Source: Lachnospiraceae bacterium
GTDB lineage: Bacteria > Bacillota_A > Clostridia > Lachnospirales > Lachnospiraceae
NCBI GenBank assembly: GCA_017435025.1
Contig: JAFSFU010000036.1
Span: 1 to 21,178, forward strand
Reading direction: 5' to 3'
DNA: 21,178 bases
In this document: in pieces, positions 7,798-15,904 of the stretch
Position numbering within the stretch: position 1 is the stretch's first letter
How the letters are laid out: each line of letters opens with the position of its first letter
Position numbers and translations under genes: made by a program
Notes under the pieces: model-generated
Database searches by the model: none
What the model saw: only the letters and a program-made list of their open reading frames with translations
What the model was told of the DNA's origin: nothing

Positions 7798-7826
7798 ATT
7801 ATAGCATGAACGTTTGATTCAAGCAA
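7798..7826 (-). promoter_or_regulatory. Sigma-A promoter of the solute-binding protein/regulator unit
   Basis: On the minus strand TTGCTT (7826-7821), a 17-base spacer and a perfect TATAAT (7803-7798). It lies just upstream of the divergent plus-strand gene that starts at 7860, so the two units share a short control region. Confidence 0.7.
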
Positions 7827-7859
7827 GATTTTGCACTGAGATGAGAAGGAGGTATGAGT

Positions 7860-8696
7860 ATGGGATTATTCAGCAAAGAGGTATGCGAGTTCTGTGGAAA
7901 TGAAGTGGGTGTATTAAAACGTTCTAAGCTGGCGACAAAAGAATTTATTTGTAATGATTGTAGAAAAAAGGTGAATTATTTTGCGAGGATGGACTATACC
8001 TCCAAAGAAAATGTACAGATCATGATGGATACGCTGGGACAGGATGAAGAGGATTTTGAGAAGAGTTTTGACGCTGCAGAGGGTCGTTTTGCCCGTGCAG
8101 AGAGAAATTTTCATACCTGGGATTTAGGAAGTAAGAGAGTCCAGTATCGTTGTAATACTTCTCTGGGTGCATTCCAGCTCCTTTTGGATGATATGAGTCG
8201 TTATGAACATGTTCCGGTTTTTTGGTTCAGCCGCATGATGCCTTACGAATTCCAGTCGGATGATTCTGTATTTTCAAGTATGAGACGCAGCAAGATGATG
8301 GACGAGGGCGCAGAATACGTTGAGGTGAAAGAAGAAAAAGGGGACGATGGCAAGGTGAAGAGCTGTACCTTGGTCATTCCATATGATGATATTTGTATTC
8401 GTGAGATTCGTATCGAGTCTGAGGTTTCAGAGGAAGGAGATGTGGAGGCGTTCCACAGTCTTGCGGATGAGATCAATGGAGATCGCAGAGTATGGTTGAG
8501 CAAATCAGAGTTTGACCTGGAGCAGAAAAATAAAATGCAGGTACGTAACTTAGGAGATACAGCAGCAGAAGCTCTTAAGACTGCGATCAAGGGCGGCGAT
8601 GTAGAAGAAGTTTTGAAAAAGGGAATCGAGACTGCCAATGAAATCGAAGAAGGCAAAGTCAAGAGAGGATTTTTCGGTAAATTATTTAAAAAATAG
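7860..8696 (+). CDS. DUF4428 domain protein with N-terminal zinc ribbon
   Basis: This 278-residue soluble protein begins MGLFSKEVCEFCGNEVG, the typical opening of DUF4428 proteins. Two CxxC pairs (C9/C12 and C31/C34) form a probable zinc ribbon. The rest has no family I can name; the middle contains a long run of alternating beta-type sequence (about 150-190). The C-terminus is basic and hydrophobic (RGFFGKLFKK), which could favour membrane contact. ATG 7854 is in frame but sits directly on AAGGAGGT, so the start must be ATG 7860, seven bases downstream of that site. It is the first gene of a probable operon with two lipoproteins (23-base gap to the next). The function is unknown. Confidence 0.82.
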   Translation: MGLFSKEVCEFCGNEVGVLKRSKLATKEFICNDCRKKVNYFARMDYTSKENVQIMMDTLGQDEEDFEKSFDAAEGRFARAERNFHTWDLGSKRVQYRCNTSLGAFQLLLDDMSRYEHVPVFWFSRMMPYEFQSDDSVFSSMRRSKMMDEGAEYVEVKEEKGDDGKVKSCTLVIPYDDICIREIRIESEVSEEGDVEAFHSLADEINGDRRVWLSKSEFDLEQKNKMQVRNLGDTAAEALKTAIKGGDVEEVLKKGIETANEIEEGKVKRGFFGKLFKK

Positions 8697-8719
8697 GGCA
8701 TGACACGAGGAGGGACATT

Positions 8720-10111
8720 ATGAAAAAGATGATATCAGTTTTATTAGCGGCATCAATGGTGATTTCAATGAGTGCATGTGGAGGTGGAAATAAAACGGTA
8801 GAGTCTGCCTCCGCAGCAAAAATTGAGACAACCGCGACAGAAACAACGGTCGCTGCGACAAAAGAAGCAGAAACAATCGCGGCTCCAACTGTGGAAGCGG
8901 CAGATGATGATAATGCCATCGTGATGTGGTATGGCGGTAATTATTATCAGGATAAAGTGACTTATGCAACTTTCTCTCTTCCTGAGGGTGCTTACTTTGA
9001 CGAATCGGACTACGAAGATTATCTGGAAGACGGATATGTGTATTCCTTCACAGTGTACGATGATGAGCGTGAATATACTGTCAATGCAGAAGACTACAAA
9101 GGACGTGAAGTATATAATGAAGATCTCATAGGTTATAGTCTGCTTCAGCAGCTGTATTTCGATGGTAAGGCAGAAGAAGCGACCGCTGAGGAGTATGAAA
9201 GTTTCTCCCAGTCGGTTACTGATCTTGGTTTCCAGTGGGAGGGTAAGGATGTTATTCTCATTGAAACCCGTTCTACGCTGGTAGGATATTGGGAGCAGAC
9301 AGACATGTTTGTAGGAGTAGAGTATGAGTTCCCTTACTGGAAAGCGAAAGAAAACGGTGGCGTTGAAGACAATCTGATTGCCCGGGGATTGGTAGGTTTC
9401 CATATATTCTCTAATGGTATAGAAGAACTGACAGCAGACCAGTGTGCATGGGTTGCCGGGCAGCTCTTCGGCGTGGACAGCAAAAGAACGTGGCCGTTGG
9501 ATAGCGAGAGCAGTGAAGCACCAAAAGTGGCTGATGTAGGTGCGGAACAGATTTATGGAACATGGCTTGAGAGAGACAGTGACTGGGATAATACATATAC
9601 TTTTTATGAGGATGGAACCGGTCTTCTTGTGAGTGGTCCGGAATACCCATTTACATATGAAGTGGATGGTGATAAGATTACATTAACCTATGATGATGGA
9701 GACGAGGAGACATTTACCGTCACGGCAGAAGATGATTTACTGACATTTGTGGATCAGTTCAGCAACGAATTACTTCTTGACAGACAGAAAGAAGAGAAAA
9801 CTGTGGAAACTGAGGCAGAGCCGGAGGAAACGGAAGCTGCAGCTGATGAAAACCCGCTTCTTGGCACATGGGCTGATGAGGAAACGGAATACAAAGAGAC
9901 TTTCACATTCTATGAGGATGGAACCGGTGTATACAGTTATGATTATGAAGGTAAGCAGACATACAACTTCACATACAGCTTTTTCAGAAGTGATTATGTC
10001 GAGATTTTTTATGATGATGGCACAGTCGGTGAATTTTTGTTCGTGATCGATGGAGACACCATGAGAATAAGCAATGACTCAGTATATGAAATGCCGTTTG
10101 AACGTCAGTAG
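8720..10111 (+). CDS. Large acidic lipoprotein with two duplicated C-terminal domains
   Basis: I do not recognise a named function. The 463-residue protein has a lipoprotein signal (MKKMISVLLAAS; lipobox MSAC, lipidated C20) and an alanine/threonine/glutamate-rich spacer (about 24-62). A unique domain follows (about 66-260), rich in aspartate, glutamate and tyrosine. Two copies of a beta-rich domain close the protein (about 279-356 and 381-463), each starting GTW and containing TFYEDGTG, as in lipocalin-like or DUF5640-like domains. An acidic linker (EAEPEETEAAADENP) separates the copies. The copies share an 18-base identical stretch (9605-9622 and 9911-9928), so the duplication is traceable at DNA level. 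GAGGAGGGA precedes ATG 8720. It would sit on the outer face of the membrane. Confidence 0.8.
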   Translation: MKKMISVLLAASMVISMSACGGGNKTVESASAAKIETTATETTVAATKEAETIAAPTVEAADDDNAIVMWYGGNYYQDKVTYATFSLPEGAYFDESDYEDYLEDGYVYSFTVYDDEREYTVNAEDYKGREVYNEDLIGYSLLQQLYFDGKAEEATAEEYESFSQSVTDLGFQWEGKDVILIETRSTLVGYWEQTDMFVGVEYEFPYWKAKENGGVEDNLIARGLVGFHIFSNGIEELTADQCAWVAGQLFGVDSKRTWPLDSESSEAPKVADVGAEQIYGTWLERDSDWDNTYTFYEDGTGLLVSGPEYPFTYEVDGDKITLTYDDGDEETFTVTAEDDLLTFVDQFSNELLLDRQKEEKTVETEAEPEETEAAADENPLLGTWADEETEYKETFTFYEDGTGVYSYDYEGKQTYNFTYSFFRSDYVEIFYDDGTVGEFLFVIDGDTMRISNDSVYEMPFERQ

Positions 10112-10112
10112 A

Positions 10113-10137
10113 GAAAGGGAGCTTATGCTCCCTTCTT
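10113..10137 (+). terminator. Hairpin between the two lipoprotein genes, weak terminator or attenuator
   Basis: AAGGGAGC (10115-10122) pairs with GCTCCCTT (10127-10134) around a TTAT tetraloop, just after the stop of the first lipoprotein gene. The tail CTTCGT is poor in U, so partial termination or protection of the upstream mRNA is more likely than full termination. Confidence 0.5.
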
Positions 10138-10158
10138 CGTAATAGGAGGAATATATAA

Positions 10159-12300
10159 ATGAAATTGTGTAATCGATTTCTTGCGCTAGGACTTGTTGGT
10201 GGTCTGATATTGTCCGGCTGTGGGAAAAATACAGAAGAGGGAGCGGCAGCCGGCCCTGCAAGTACTTCTTCTTCGGAAATCGAAGTATCCAAGAATATGG
10301 TAAAGGAATCCGATTCTCTTGATGATACTGAAAGTTGGAATCCGGAGATTATCCAGCGCCAGCTTTTGGCAGACGAAGGCGCGATGTGTGGTGTTATTTT
10401 TCTGGGATATGTGGATGAGTCCATCGGGGACTTAAAAGAAAATCGGGAGTATTATCAGTCACGCTTTGAAGAATTTGGCTACATGGATGGTTTTCCATTT
10501 TTTGAAGAAATTCCGGATTCAAACATTGTGCAGACAGAACACGGGCAGGAACTTTATGTGATCATTCCGGAGGATCCGGGAGCTACCGTTTCTGTAAATC
10601 AGTGGATCACAGATGCGGACAAAGGATTTGAAGGAGAGACCGGAGATGTCCTGTATCGCTCGGAAGAGGGAACTCCGATCTTATTAAAATGTAATGCCAG
10701 TGAACTTGTATCGGATGTAGAGCTGGTGATCGTAGACAGCGATGGGGATCAGATGAAATGGTATCCGGCGCTTAGTCAGATGAATGGCTTTGTGTTCGTG
10801 GAACCGGCCAAGGGAGCTGTTTATGATTTTACATTTTATGACGTTGAGAATACCGTGTATCCGTTGAATGTGATGGTCGGTCAGGGTATGGAGTTTTACT
10901 GGGATGAAGAATATGAGACAACTCTTGCGAAGATGTTTTATCCGTATGTAAAACTGGATATTTACGAGGAGCAGACATATCCGGAACTTGTAAAAAATCT
11001 GAATGCGAATATGGAAGCACGAGAAGCGAAAATCTACGAGGATTATGAAGGGAAAATAGAAACTGCCCGAACCGATTATCCGGATACACTTGCATATCTC
11101 GATCATTTCCAGGAATATGAATCATCAGAATCAGCAATGGTTCGCAGAGCTGACACAAGCGTATTGAGTATCTTATACAAAGGTTTTCAGTTTGAAGGCG
11201 GTGTTCATGGATATACTTATTACTGGGGCGAAAACTACGACACAAAAACCGGTAGTTTGTTGACGCTGACGGATGTGGTGGAAGATGTCGGTGAGTTTTC
11301 CGGATTGATAAAAGAACAATTATATTCTCACTGGGAAGAAGAATCTTTCTACGCAGATCTTGATTTCGAGCAGTATTTTAAAGAAAATCTTGATACGATT
11401 CCGTGGACGCTGGATTATAATGGAATTACTGTTTATTTTAATCCGTATGAGATCGCACCTTATGCGAACGGAGTTTATGTTGCGACCATTGCTTTTGATG
11501 CGAATCCGGAACTGTTCAATGGAGACTATGTGATGACACCGGAATCCTATGGAATGCAGCTGGATCTGAATACTCTGTTTTATTATGATGTCGATGCGGA
11601 CGGAGAACTGGATGAGATCCTGGTATATGGAACCCAGGATGAGTACGGCTATATGATCCATAATGTTCATGTGGATCAGGAGTCTTATTCAGAACTGGAT
11701 GAAGATGAGATTTATGCCTATAATATATGTGAGCCTCATTTGATCCATATGGCGGACGGTAAGAATTATCTTATGATCGAAAATCTGACGGATAATGATT
11801 ACCGGACCACTACCCTGTATGAACTGACCAGCGGAACACCGGTGAAGCTTGGACATGTTCTTTCTGGAATGCATGTGACGGCGGATCATGAGGCTGATCG
11901 CTACTATAAGGAAGTCCTTTCGGATCCTTATGATTTTCGGATGGATACCAGAACGTGGTGTTTGGGAACGTATGATGGATATCAGACGTATTATATCGAC
12001 ATGGATGGACAGCCGGTAAGCTATGAAGATTATTATACGTTCGATAATCTGCCTGAATTCACAGTTAAGAAGGATTTTGACTTAAAGATCGTGGATGAAT
12101 ATGGGGAAGTTGGCGATACATTTACTGTAAAGGCCGGAGAGTGCGTATCGTATTATCATACAGATTCCTCGCAGTTTGCAGATTTTATTCTTTCGGATGG
12201 AAGGATTGGAAGGGCAGAGCTGGAGTGGTATGAAGGAAGTTGTTCCATTGATGGAAATGCAGTAGAAAACTTATTTGACGGAATTGTGTTTGCCGGTTAA
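10159..12300 (+). CDS. Lipoprotein with RsiV-like (DUF4163/DUF3298) domain
   Basis: This 713-residue protein has a lipoprotein signal with lipobox LSGC (lipidated C21). A serine-rich spacer and a unique domain (about 60-255) follow. An RsiV-like region spans about 265-450: the N-terminal part carries ILYKGFQFEGGVHGYTYYW and YDTKTGSLLTLTDV, and the following part carries WTLDYNGITVYFNPYEIAPY. Both are hallmarks of DUF4163/DUF3298, the extracytoplasmic domain of anti-sigma factor RsiV and related lysozyme-binding or cell-envelope proteins. There is no transmembrane anti-sigma part here, so it is not a classical RsiV. YDVDADGELDEI (about 476-487) resembles a calcium-binding loop. The C-terminal ~90 residues are a further beta-rich module. 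AGGAGG lies nine bases before ATG 10159. It is probably co-transcribed with the preceding lipoprotein, though the intergenic hairpin may reduce its level. Confidence 0.82.
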   Translation: MKLCNRFLALGLVGGLILSGCGKNTEEGAAAGPASTSSSEIEVSKNMVKESDSLDDTESWNPEIIQRQLLADEGAMCGVIFLGYVDESIGDLKENREYYQSRFEEFGYMDGFPFFEEIPDSNIVQTEHGQELYVIIPEDPGATVSVNQWITDADKGFEGETGDVLYRSEEGTPILLKCNASELVSDVELVIVDSDGDQMKWYPALSQMNGFVFVEPAKGAVYDFTFYDVENTVYPLNVMVGQGMEFYWDEEYETTLAKMFYPYVKLDIYEEQTYPELVKNLNANMEAREAKIYEDYEGKIETARTDYPDTLAYLDHFQEYESSESAMVRRADTSVLSILYKGFQFEGGVHGYTYYWGENYDTKTGSLLTLTDVVEDVGEFSGLIKEQLYSHWEEESFYADLDFEQYFKENLDTIPWTLDYNGITVYFNPYEIAPYANGVYVATIAFDANPELFNGDYVMTPESYGMQLDLNTLFYYDVDADGELDEILVYGTQDEYGYMIHNVHVDQESYSELDEDEIYAYNICEPHLIHMADGKNYLMIENLTDNDYRTTTLYELTSGTPVKLGHVLSGMHVTADHEADRYYKEVLSDPYDFRMDTRTWCLGTYDGYQTYYIDMDGQPVSYEDYYTFDNLPEFTVKKDFDLKIVDEYGEVGDTFTVKAGECVSYYHTDSSQFADFILSDGRIGRAELEWYEGSCSIDGNAVENLFDGIVFAG

Positions 12301-12334
12301 GAGAGAAAATCTCTGCCTGAGGGATAGAAATAAA

Positions 12335-12366
12335 GGGGCATATCATTGCGATATGCCCCTCATTTT
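12335..12366. terminator. Bidirectional terminator between lipoprotein and ilvE
   Basis: GGGGCATATC (12335-12344) and GATATGCCCC (12350-12359) form a perfect 10-bp stem with a 5-base loop. TCATTTTT follows on the plus strand, and TTTATT follows on the minus strand. It ends both converging genes. Confidence 0.88.
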
Positions 12367-12372
12367 TATGTA

Positions 12373-13398
12373 TTATTTAATTACGTGGATCCATCCTTCC
12401 GGAGCCTCGATGCGGCCCATCTGGATGCCTGTTAATGTGTCGTAAAGTTTCTTTGTGATCGGGCCCATTTCATCCATACCGCTCGGTAACAGGATTTCTT
12501 TGCCGTGATCAACGATCTTGCCTACCGGAGATACAACAGCTGCTGTACCGCAGAGACCGCACTCTGCCATATCGTATACCTCTGTAAGCGGAACCGGACG
12601 TTCTTCAACTTTCAGTCCGAGATAGTGTTCTGCAACATAGAGAAGGGAACGACGTGTGATAGACGGAAGGATACTCGGAGACTTTGGAGTCACAACAGTA
12701 CCGTCTTTTGTCACGAAGAGGAAGTTTGCACCACCTGTCTCTTCTACATATGTCTTTGTAGCTGCATCCAGATACATATTCTCAGCGTAACCTTCGTTGT
12801 GTGCATCTACAATTGCATGTAAGCTCATCGCATAGTTCAGACCTGCTTTTACATGACCGGTACCATTTGGAGCAGCACGGTCAAAATCGGTTACACGGAT
12901 TGTGATCGGTTTTGCACCGCCCTTGAAGTACGGACCTACCGGAGCACAGAAGGTACGGAACTGATATTCATCAGCCGGTTTCACACCCATAACCGGATTT
13001 GTACCGAACATATACGGACGGATATAGAGGGTTGCACCGGAACCGTACGGCGGAACGAAGTCTGCGTTTGCAGCAACTACTTTTGTAATCGCATCGATGA
13101 AACGCTCCTTCGGGAACTGCGGCATCTCAAGGCGTGCTGCGGAATCCATCATACGCTCTGAGTTTAAGTCCGGGCGGAAAGTAACGATGCGGCCGTCTTC
13201 TGTTGTATAAGCTTTCAGACCCTCGAAACAAGTCTGCGCATACTGGAAGACACAAGCACATTCATTTAATACGACCATATCGTCAGTGGTGAGTGCACCA
13301 TCATCCCAAGCACCATCCTTGAAGTTGGATACGTATCTGTAATCGGTTTTAGAATAACCGAAACCGAGCTTACCCCAATCAATGTCTTTTTTCGCCAT
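12373..13398 (-). CDS. ilvE: Branched-chain amino acid aminotransferase
   Basis: IlvE transfers an amino group between glutamate and the 2-oxo acids of valine, leucine and isoleucine, the last step of their synthesis and the first of their breakdown, using pyridoxal phosphate in the cytoplasm. At 341 residues it belongs to the longer (type II) class. VFQYAQTCFEGLKAY (about 50-64) and the phosphate/substrate segment FRPDLNSERM are typical. The cofactor lysine is K184 in GHVKAGLNYAMS, and the signature YVEETGGANFLFV (217-229) follows. The open frame extends to 13464, but ATG 13398 has AGGAGG eight bases upstream and the family's N-terminus. It is a single gene with promoter 13436-13464. No T-box or leader peptide was seen in the short 5' region. 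Confidence 0.96.
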   Translation of the reverse strand: MAKKDIDWGKLGFGYSKTDYRYVSNFKDGAWDDGALTTDDMVVLNECACVFQYAQTCFEGLKAYTTEDGRIVTFRPDLNSERMMDSAARLEMPQFPKERFIDAITKVVAANADFVPPYGSGATLYIRPYMFGTNPVMGVKPADEYQFRTFCAPVGPYFKGGAKPITIRVTDFDRAAPNGTGHVKAGLNYAMSLHAIVDAHNEGYAENMYLDAATKTYVEETGGANFLFVTKDGTVVTPKSPSILPSITRRSLLYVAEHYLGLKVEERPVPLTEVYDMAECGLCGTAAVVSPVGKIVDHGKEILLPSGMDEMGPITKKLYDTLTGIQMGRIEAPEGWIHVIK

Positions 13399-13435
13399 AA
13401 TTAAAACCTCCTGACAAAATTCTTTGGATATTTTT

Positions 13436-13464
13436 ATTATACGGATTATGGGACAATGTTGCAA
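13436..13464 (-). promoter_or_regulatory. Sigma-A promoter of ilvE
   Basis: On the minus strand TTGCAA (13464-13459), a 17-base spacer and TATAAT (13441-13436), about 37 bases upstream of the ilvE start. The short leader leaves no room for an attenuator. Confidence 0.7.
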
Positions 13465-13514
13465 GGTATTTGACGGAAAAAGATGAAATTAAACTAGGAA
13501 AAGTCAGAGAAAAA

Positions 13515-13523
13515 TGTTAGAAT
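13515..13523 (+). promoter_or_regulatory. Possible extended -10 promoter of the reductase/MFS unit
   Basis: TGTTAGAAT is an extended -10 element (TG, one base, TAGAAT). No convincing -35 box lies at the expected distance. It is the best candidate in the 13465-13572 gap. Confidence 0.3.
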
Positions 13524-13572
13524 AAATATCTGAGTAATAAACGTGATTCCTGCGTGGAAGGAAAGGAATAAA

Positions 13573-14637
13573 ATGAGCAGATTATTTGAATCATGGAACT
13601 TAAAAGGATTAGAGATTAAGAACAGAGTCTGCGTTCCGCCGATGGTATGTTTTGGCTGGAATGGGGAAGACGGAATGGTAACAGAGAGAAGCGTGGAGCA
13701 TTACCGTGCCATTGCAAAGGGCGGTGCCGGTCTTGTGATCCAGGAGGCGACTTGTATCAACCGTCAGGGAAAACTGAGTGCAGACCAGCTTGGTATCTGG
13801 GAGGATGCACAGATTCCGGGATTGAAAAAGATTGTAGATGCGGTGCATGCAGAAGGAGTCCCGGTTTTGATCCAGATCCACCATGCGGGTGTGATCTCTT
13901 CTGAGGAAGACCGTGTATGTCCAAGTGACTATACAGTGGTACATAAAGCAATGGAGAAGCATGGTCGTGAGCTGACTGTGGAAGAGATCAAAAAGCTGGA
14001 GCAGGAGTATATTGACGCGGTAAGACGTGCTTATGAAGCCGGCTATGACGGCGTGGAACTTCACGGATGCCACAGTTATCTTCTCAGCCAGTTTATGAAC
14101 AAGAGAGTGAATAAGAGAACAGACGAATACAATGCGGATGGAATGAAGATTCTGGAGAATATTCTGGAAGGAATCCGCAAAGTGGTTCCGGAGAACTTTA
14201 TTGTGGGAATTCGTCTCGGCGCATTTGAACCGACCATTGAGGACGGTATCGCTCACGCAAAGTGGCTGGAGGCCCATGGTATTGACTTTATTAACGTTTC
14301 CTATGGATTCTCTCAGGATGCGGATGAGGTAAAACCGGAGGATTATCCATTTGCGGCTGCCATGTACGGTGGAAAGCGGATCAAAGAAGCCGTTTCCGTG
14401 CCGGTATTTGCTGTGTATGGAATCCAAAACGGTGAGATGGCCGAGGCGGCATTGGAAGATACAAAGGCAGATATGATCAATATCGGCCGTGGTATCCTTG
14501 TGAACTATGACTGGGCCAACGATGTAAAAGAAGGAAAAGATCCGGGCAAATGTCTGTATTGCCAGAAATGCATCTGGCGTGCACAGACAGAGACCTGTGC
14601 AGGAAAAGTTCTTCTTGAGAGAAGCAGACAGGCTTAG
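13573..14637 (+). CDS. NADH:flavin oxidoreductase, Old Yellow Enzyme family
   Basis: This is an FMN-binding TIM-barrel reductase of the Old Yellow Enzyme/2-enoate reductase group, which reduces activated C=C bonds. It is 354 residues from ATG 13573 (AAAGGA five bases upstream; an in-frame ATG at 13543 lacks a site). VCVPPMVCFG (19-28) and IQIHHAGV (100-107) are the N-terminal flavin-binding motifs. HGCHSYLLSQFMNKRVNKRTDEYN (164-187) is the active-site segment, with H164 and H167 as likely substrate/flavin contacts. NIGRG (303-307) binds the FMN phosphate. Four cysteines (C327, C330, C333, C342) sit where 2-enoate reductases hold a 4Fe-4S cluster, but the protein then ends, with no FAD/NAD(P) domain. 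It lies 11 bases before an MFS gene, suggesting uptake and reduction of one substrate, which I cannot identify. Confidence 0.88.
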   Translation: MSRLFESWNLKGLEIKNRVCVPPMVCFGWNGEDGMVTERSVEHYRAIAKGGAGLVIQEATCINRQGKLSADQLGIWEDAQIPGLKKIVDAVHAEGVPVLIQIHHAGVISSEEDRVCPSDYTVVHKAMEKHGRELTVEEIKKLEQEYIDAVRRAYEAGYDGVELHGCHSYLLSQFMNKRVNKRTDEYNADGMKILENILEGIRKVVPENFIVGIRLGAFEPTIEDGIAHAKWLEAHGIDFINVSYGFSQDADEVKPEDYPFAAAMYGGKRIKEAVSVPVFAVYGIQNGEMAEAALEDTKADMINIGRGILVNYDWANDVKEGKDPGKCLYCQKCIWRAQTETCAGKVLLERSRQA

Positions 14638-14648
14638 GAGGACGAGAT

Positions 14649-15893
14649 ATGGCACAAAAGAAACAGAACATGCACTATGCGTGGCTGATCCTTATCGCAT
14701 GCTGCATGATGCAGGGTGCAGGCCTTGGCCTGATTAATAACTGCGCCGGTGTATTCTATTCTCCGGTATGCAGTGATCTGGGATTTGAAATGGGTCAGTT
14801 TACCCTTTATCGTACATTGTTCACGGTCAGCCAGGCATTGATGATGCCGTTTGTGGCAAAATCTTTCCGCAAGTATGATGTGCGTGTGATCGTGAGCGCG
14901 GCAGCTGTAGTTATGGGCGGCATCAGCATGATGATGGGATCTTTTACACAGCTTTGGCAGTGGTATGTGTTCGGAATTATTCAGGGATGTGCATCTTCTT
15001 TTATCAGTGTGATTCCGGCACCGATCCTGATCGGCAACTGGTTTTATAAACAGACCGGTACTGCAGTTAGTATTTCGGCGGCATTTTCCGGCCTTCTTGG
15101 CATGATCGGAAGCAGCAGCCTTGGCTTCCTGATTCCGGCGGTGGGATGGAGAACCAGCTATGTGATCATTGGTATTGTTGTTATGGTACTGATTCTTCCG
15201 TTCTCTCTGTTTATCCTGCGTTATAAGCCGGAAGATAAGGGCATGCTTCCGTACGGTGCGGAACATGCGCCGGCAGCGGCACAGACTGCAAAGAGCGGCT
15301 CCGGAACAAAAGAAAAACTATCCGATTTCATCAGACAGCCAATCTTCGTGATTTCTCTGGTATCCTACGCATGCTGCATTATCAGTTCCTACCTGAATGC
15401 ATTCCTTACCTCCTGTGGTCTGGAAGTAGGCATGACGATGGCGGCAGCTGCAACGTTAACCTCGATGGCTCTCTGCGGAAATATGACCACAAAGCTGTTC
15501 CTTGGTAAGTTCTGTGATTCCTTCGGCGTGATCAAGGTATTTATCGTATCTATTCTGGTTGCGATCGCAGGTCATGTACTGATCTTCATGGGAATTCCGG
15601 CAGGCATGATGGCAGGTTCCCTGCTTTACGGTATTACCATGCCTCTGTCCACGGTTCTGCTTCCATTGTTCTGCAGACTGTACTGGCAGGGTGACACCTA
15701 TGGTGCTGCTTACTCTTATGTATCCATGTTCGGTATGCTGTTTGCGGCTCCGTTCAATACATGGTTTGGAACGTTCTACGACTGGACCGGCAGCTATGAT
15801 CTGACGATCGGTGTCAGCGCGTTCTGTATCGTGATCGTTCTGGTACTGATCATGCTGGCGGCAAAACTGCAGAAGAAGCCGGCGCAGGCCTAA
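14649..15893 (+). CDS. MFS transporter, OxlT/monocarboxylate-like
   Basis: A 414-residue integral membrane protein with about 12 hydrophobic helices in two halves, split by a polar cytoplasmic loop around residues 195-230 (RYKPEDKG to GTKEKLSDF). This is the standard major facilitator layout. The N-terminal motif YAWLILIACCMMQGAGLGLI, then GVFYSPVCSDLGFEMGQFTLY, is typical of the oxalate/formate and monocarboxylate branch of the family. AGGAGG lies seven bases before ATG 14649. The gene is 11 bases after the reductase and is co-transcribed with it, so the cargo is probably the reductase's substrate or product. It ends 11 bases from the end of the convergent LysR gene with no terminator between them. 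The substrate is unknown. Confidence 0.88.
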   Translation: MAQKKQNMHYAWLILIACCMMQGAGLGLINNCAGVFYSPVCSDLGFEMGQFTLYRTLFTVSQALMMPFVAKSFRKYDVRVIVSAAAVVMGGISMMMGSFTQLWQWYVFGIIQGCASSFISVIPAPILIGNWFYKQTGTAVSISAAFSGLLGMIGSSSLGFLIPAVGWRTSYVIIGIVVMVLILPFSLFILRYKPEDKGMLPYGAEHAPAAAQTAKSGSGTKEKLSDFIRQPIFVISLVSYACCIISSYLNAFLTSCGLEVGMTMAAAATLTSMALCGNMTTKLFLGKFCDSFGVIKVFIVSILVAIAGHVLIFMGIPAGMMAGSLLYGITMPLSTVLLPLFCRLYWQGDTYGAAYSYVSMFGMLFAAPFNTWFGTFYDWTGSYDLTIGVSAFCIVIVLVLIMLAAKLQKKPAQA

Positions 15894-15904
15894 GTTTTCC
15901 AACC

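Noticed and set aside
7536..7826. N-terminal extension of the solute-binding lipoprotein to a TTG at 7826
   Set aside because: It would start inside the promoter and bury the lipoprotein signal peptide about 97 residues in; ATG 7535 has a ribosome-binding site and a normal lipobox.
8765..9403. 212-codon open frame antisense to the first large lipoprotein
   Set aside because: The sense frame has a lipobox, ribosome-binding site and repeated domains; the antisense frame has none.
13609..14655. 348-codon open frame antisense to the flavin reductase
   Set aside because: It mirrors the codon structure of a clear gene, has no recognisable family and no ribosome-binding site.
14634..15266. 210-codon open frame antisense to the MFS gene, rich in His, Asn and Arg
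   Set aside because: Composition is typical of the reverse of membrane-protein codons; the sense gene is secure.
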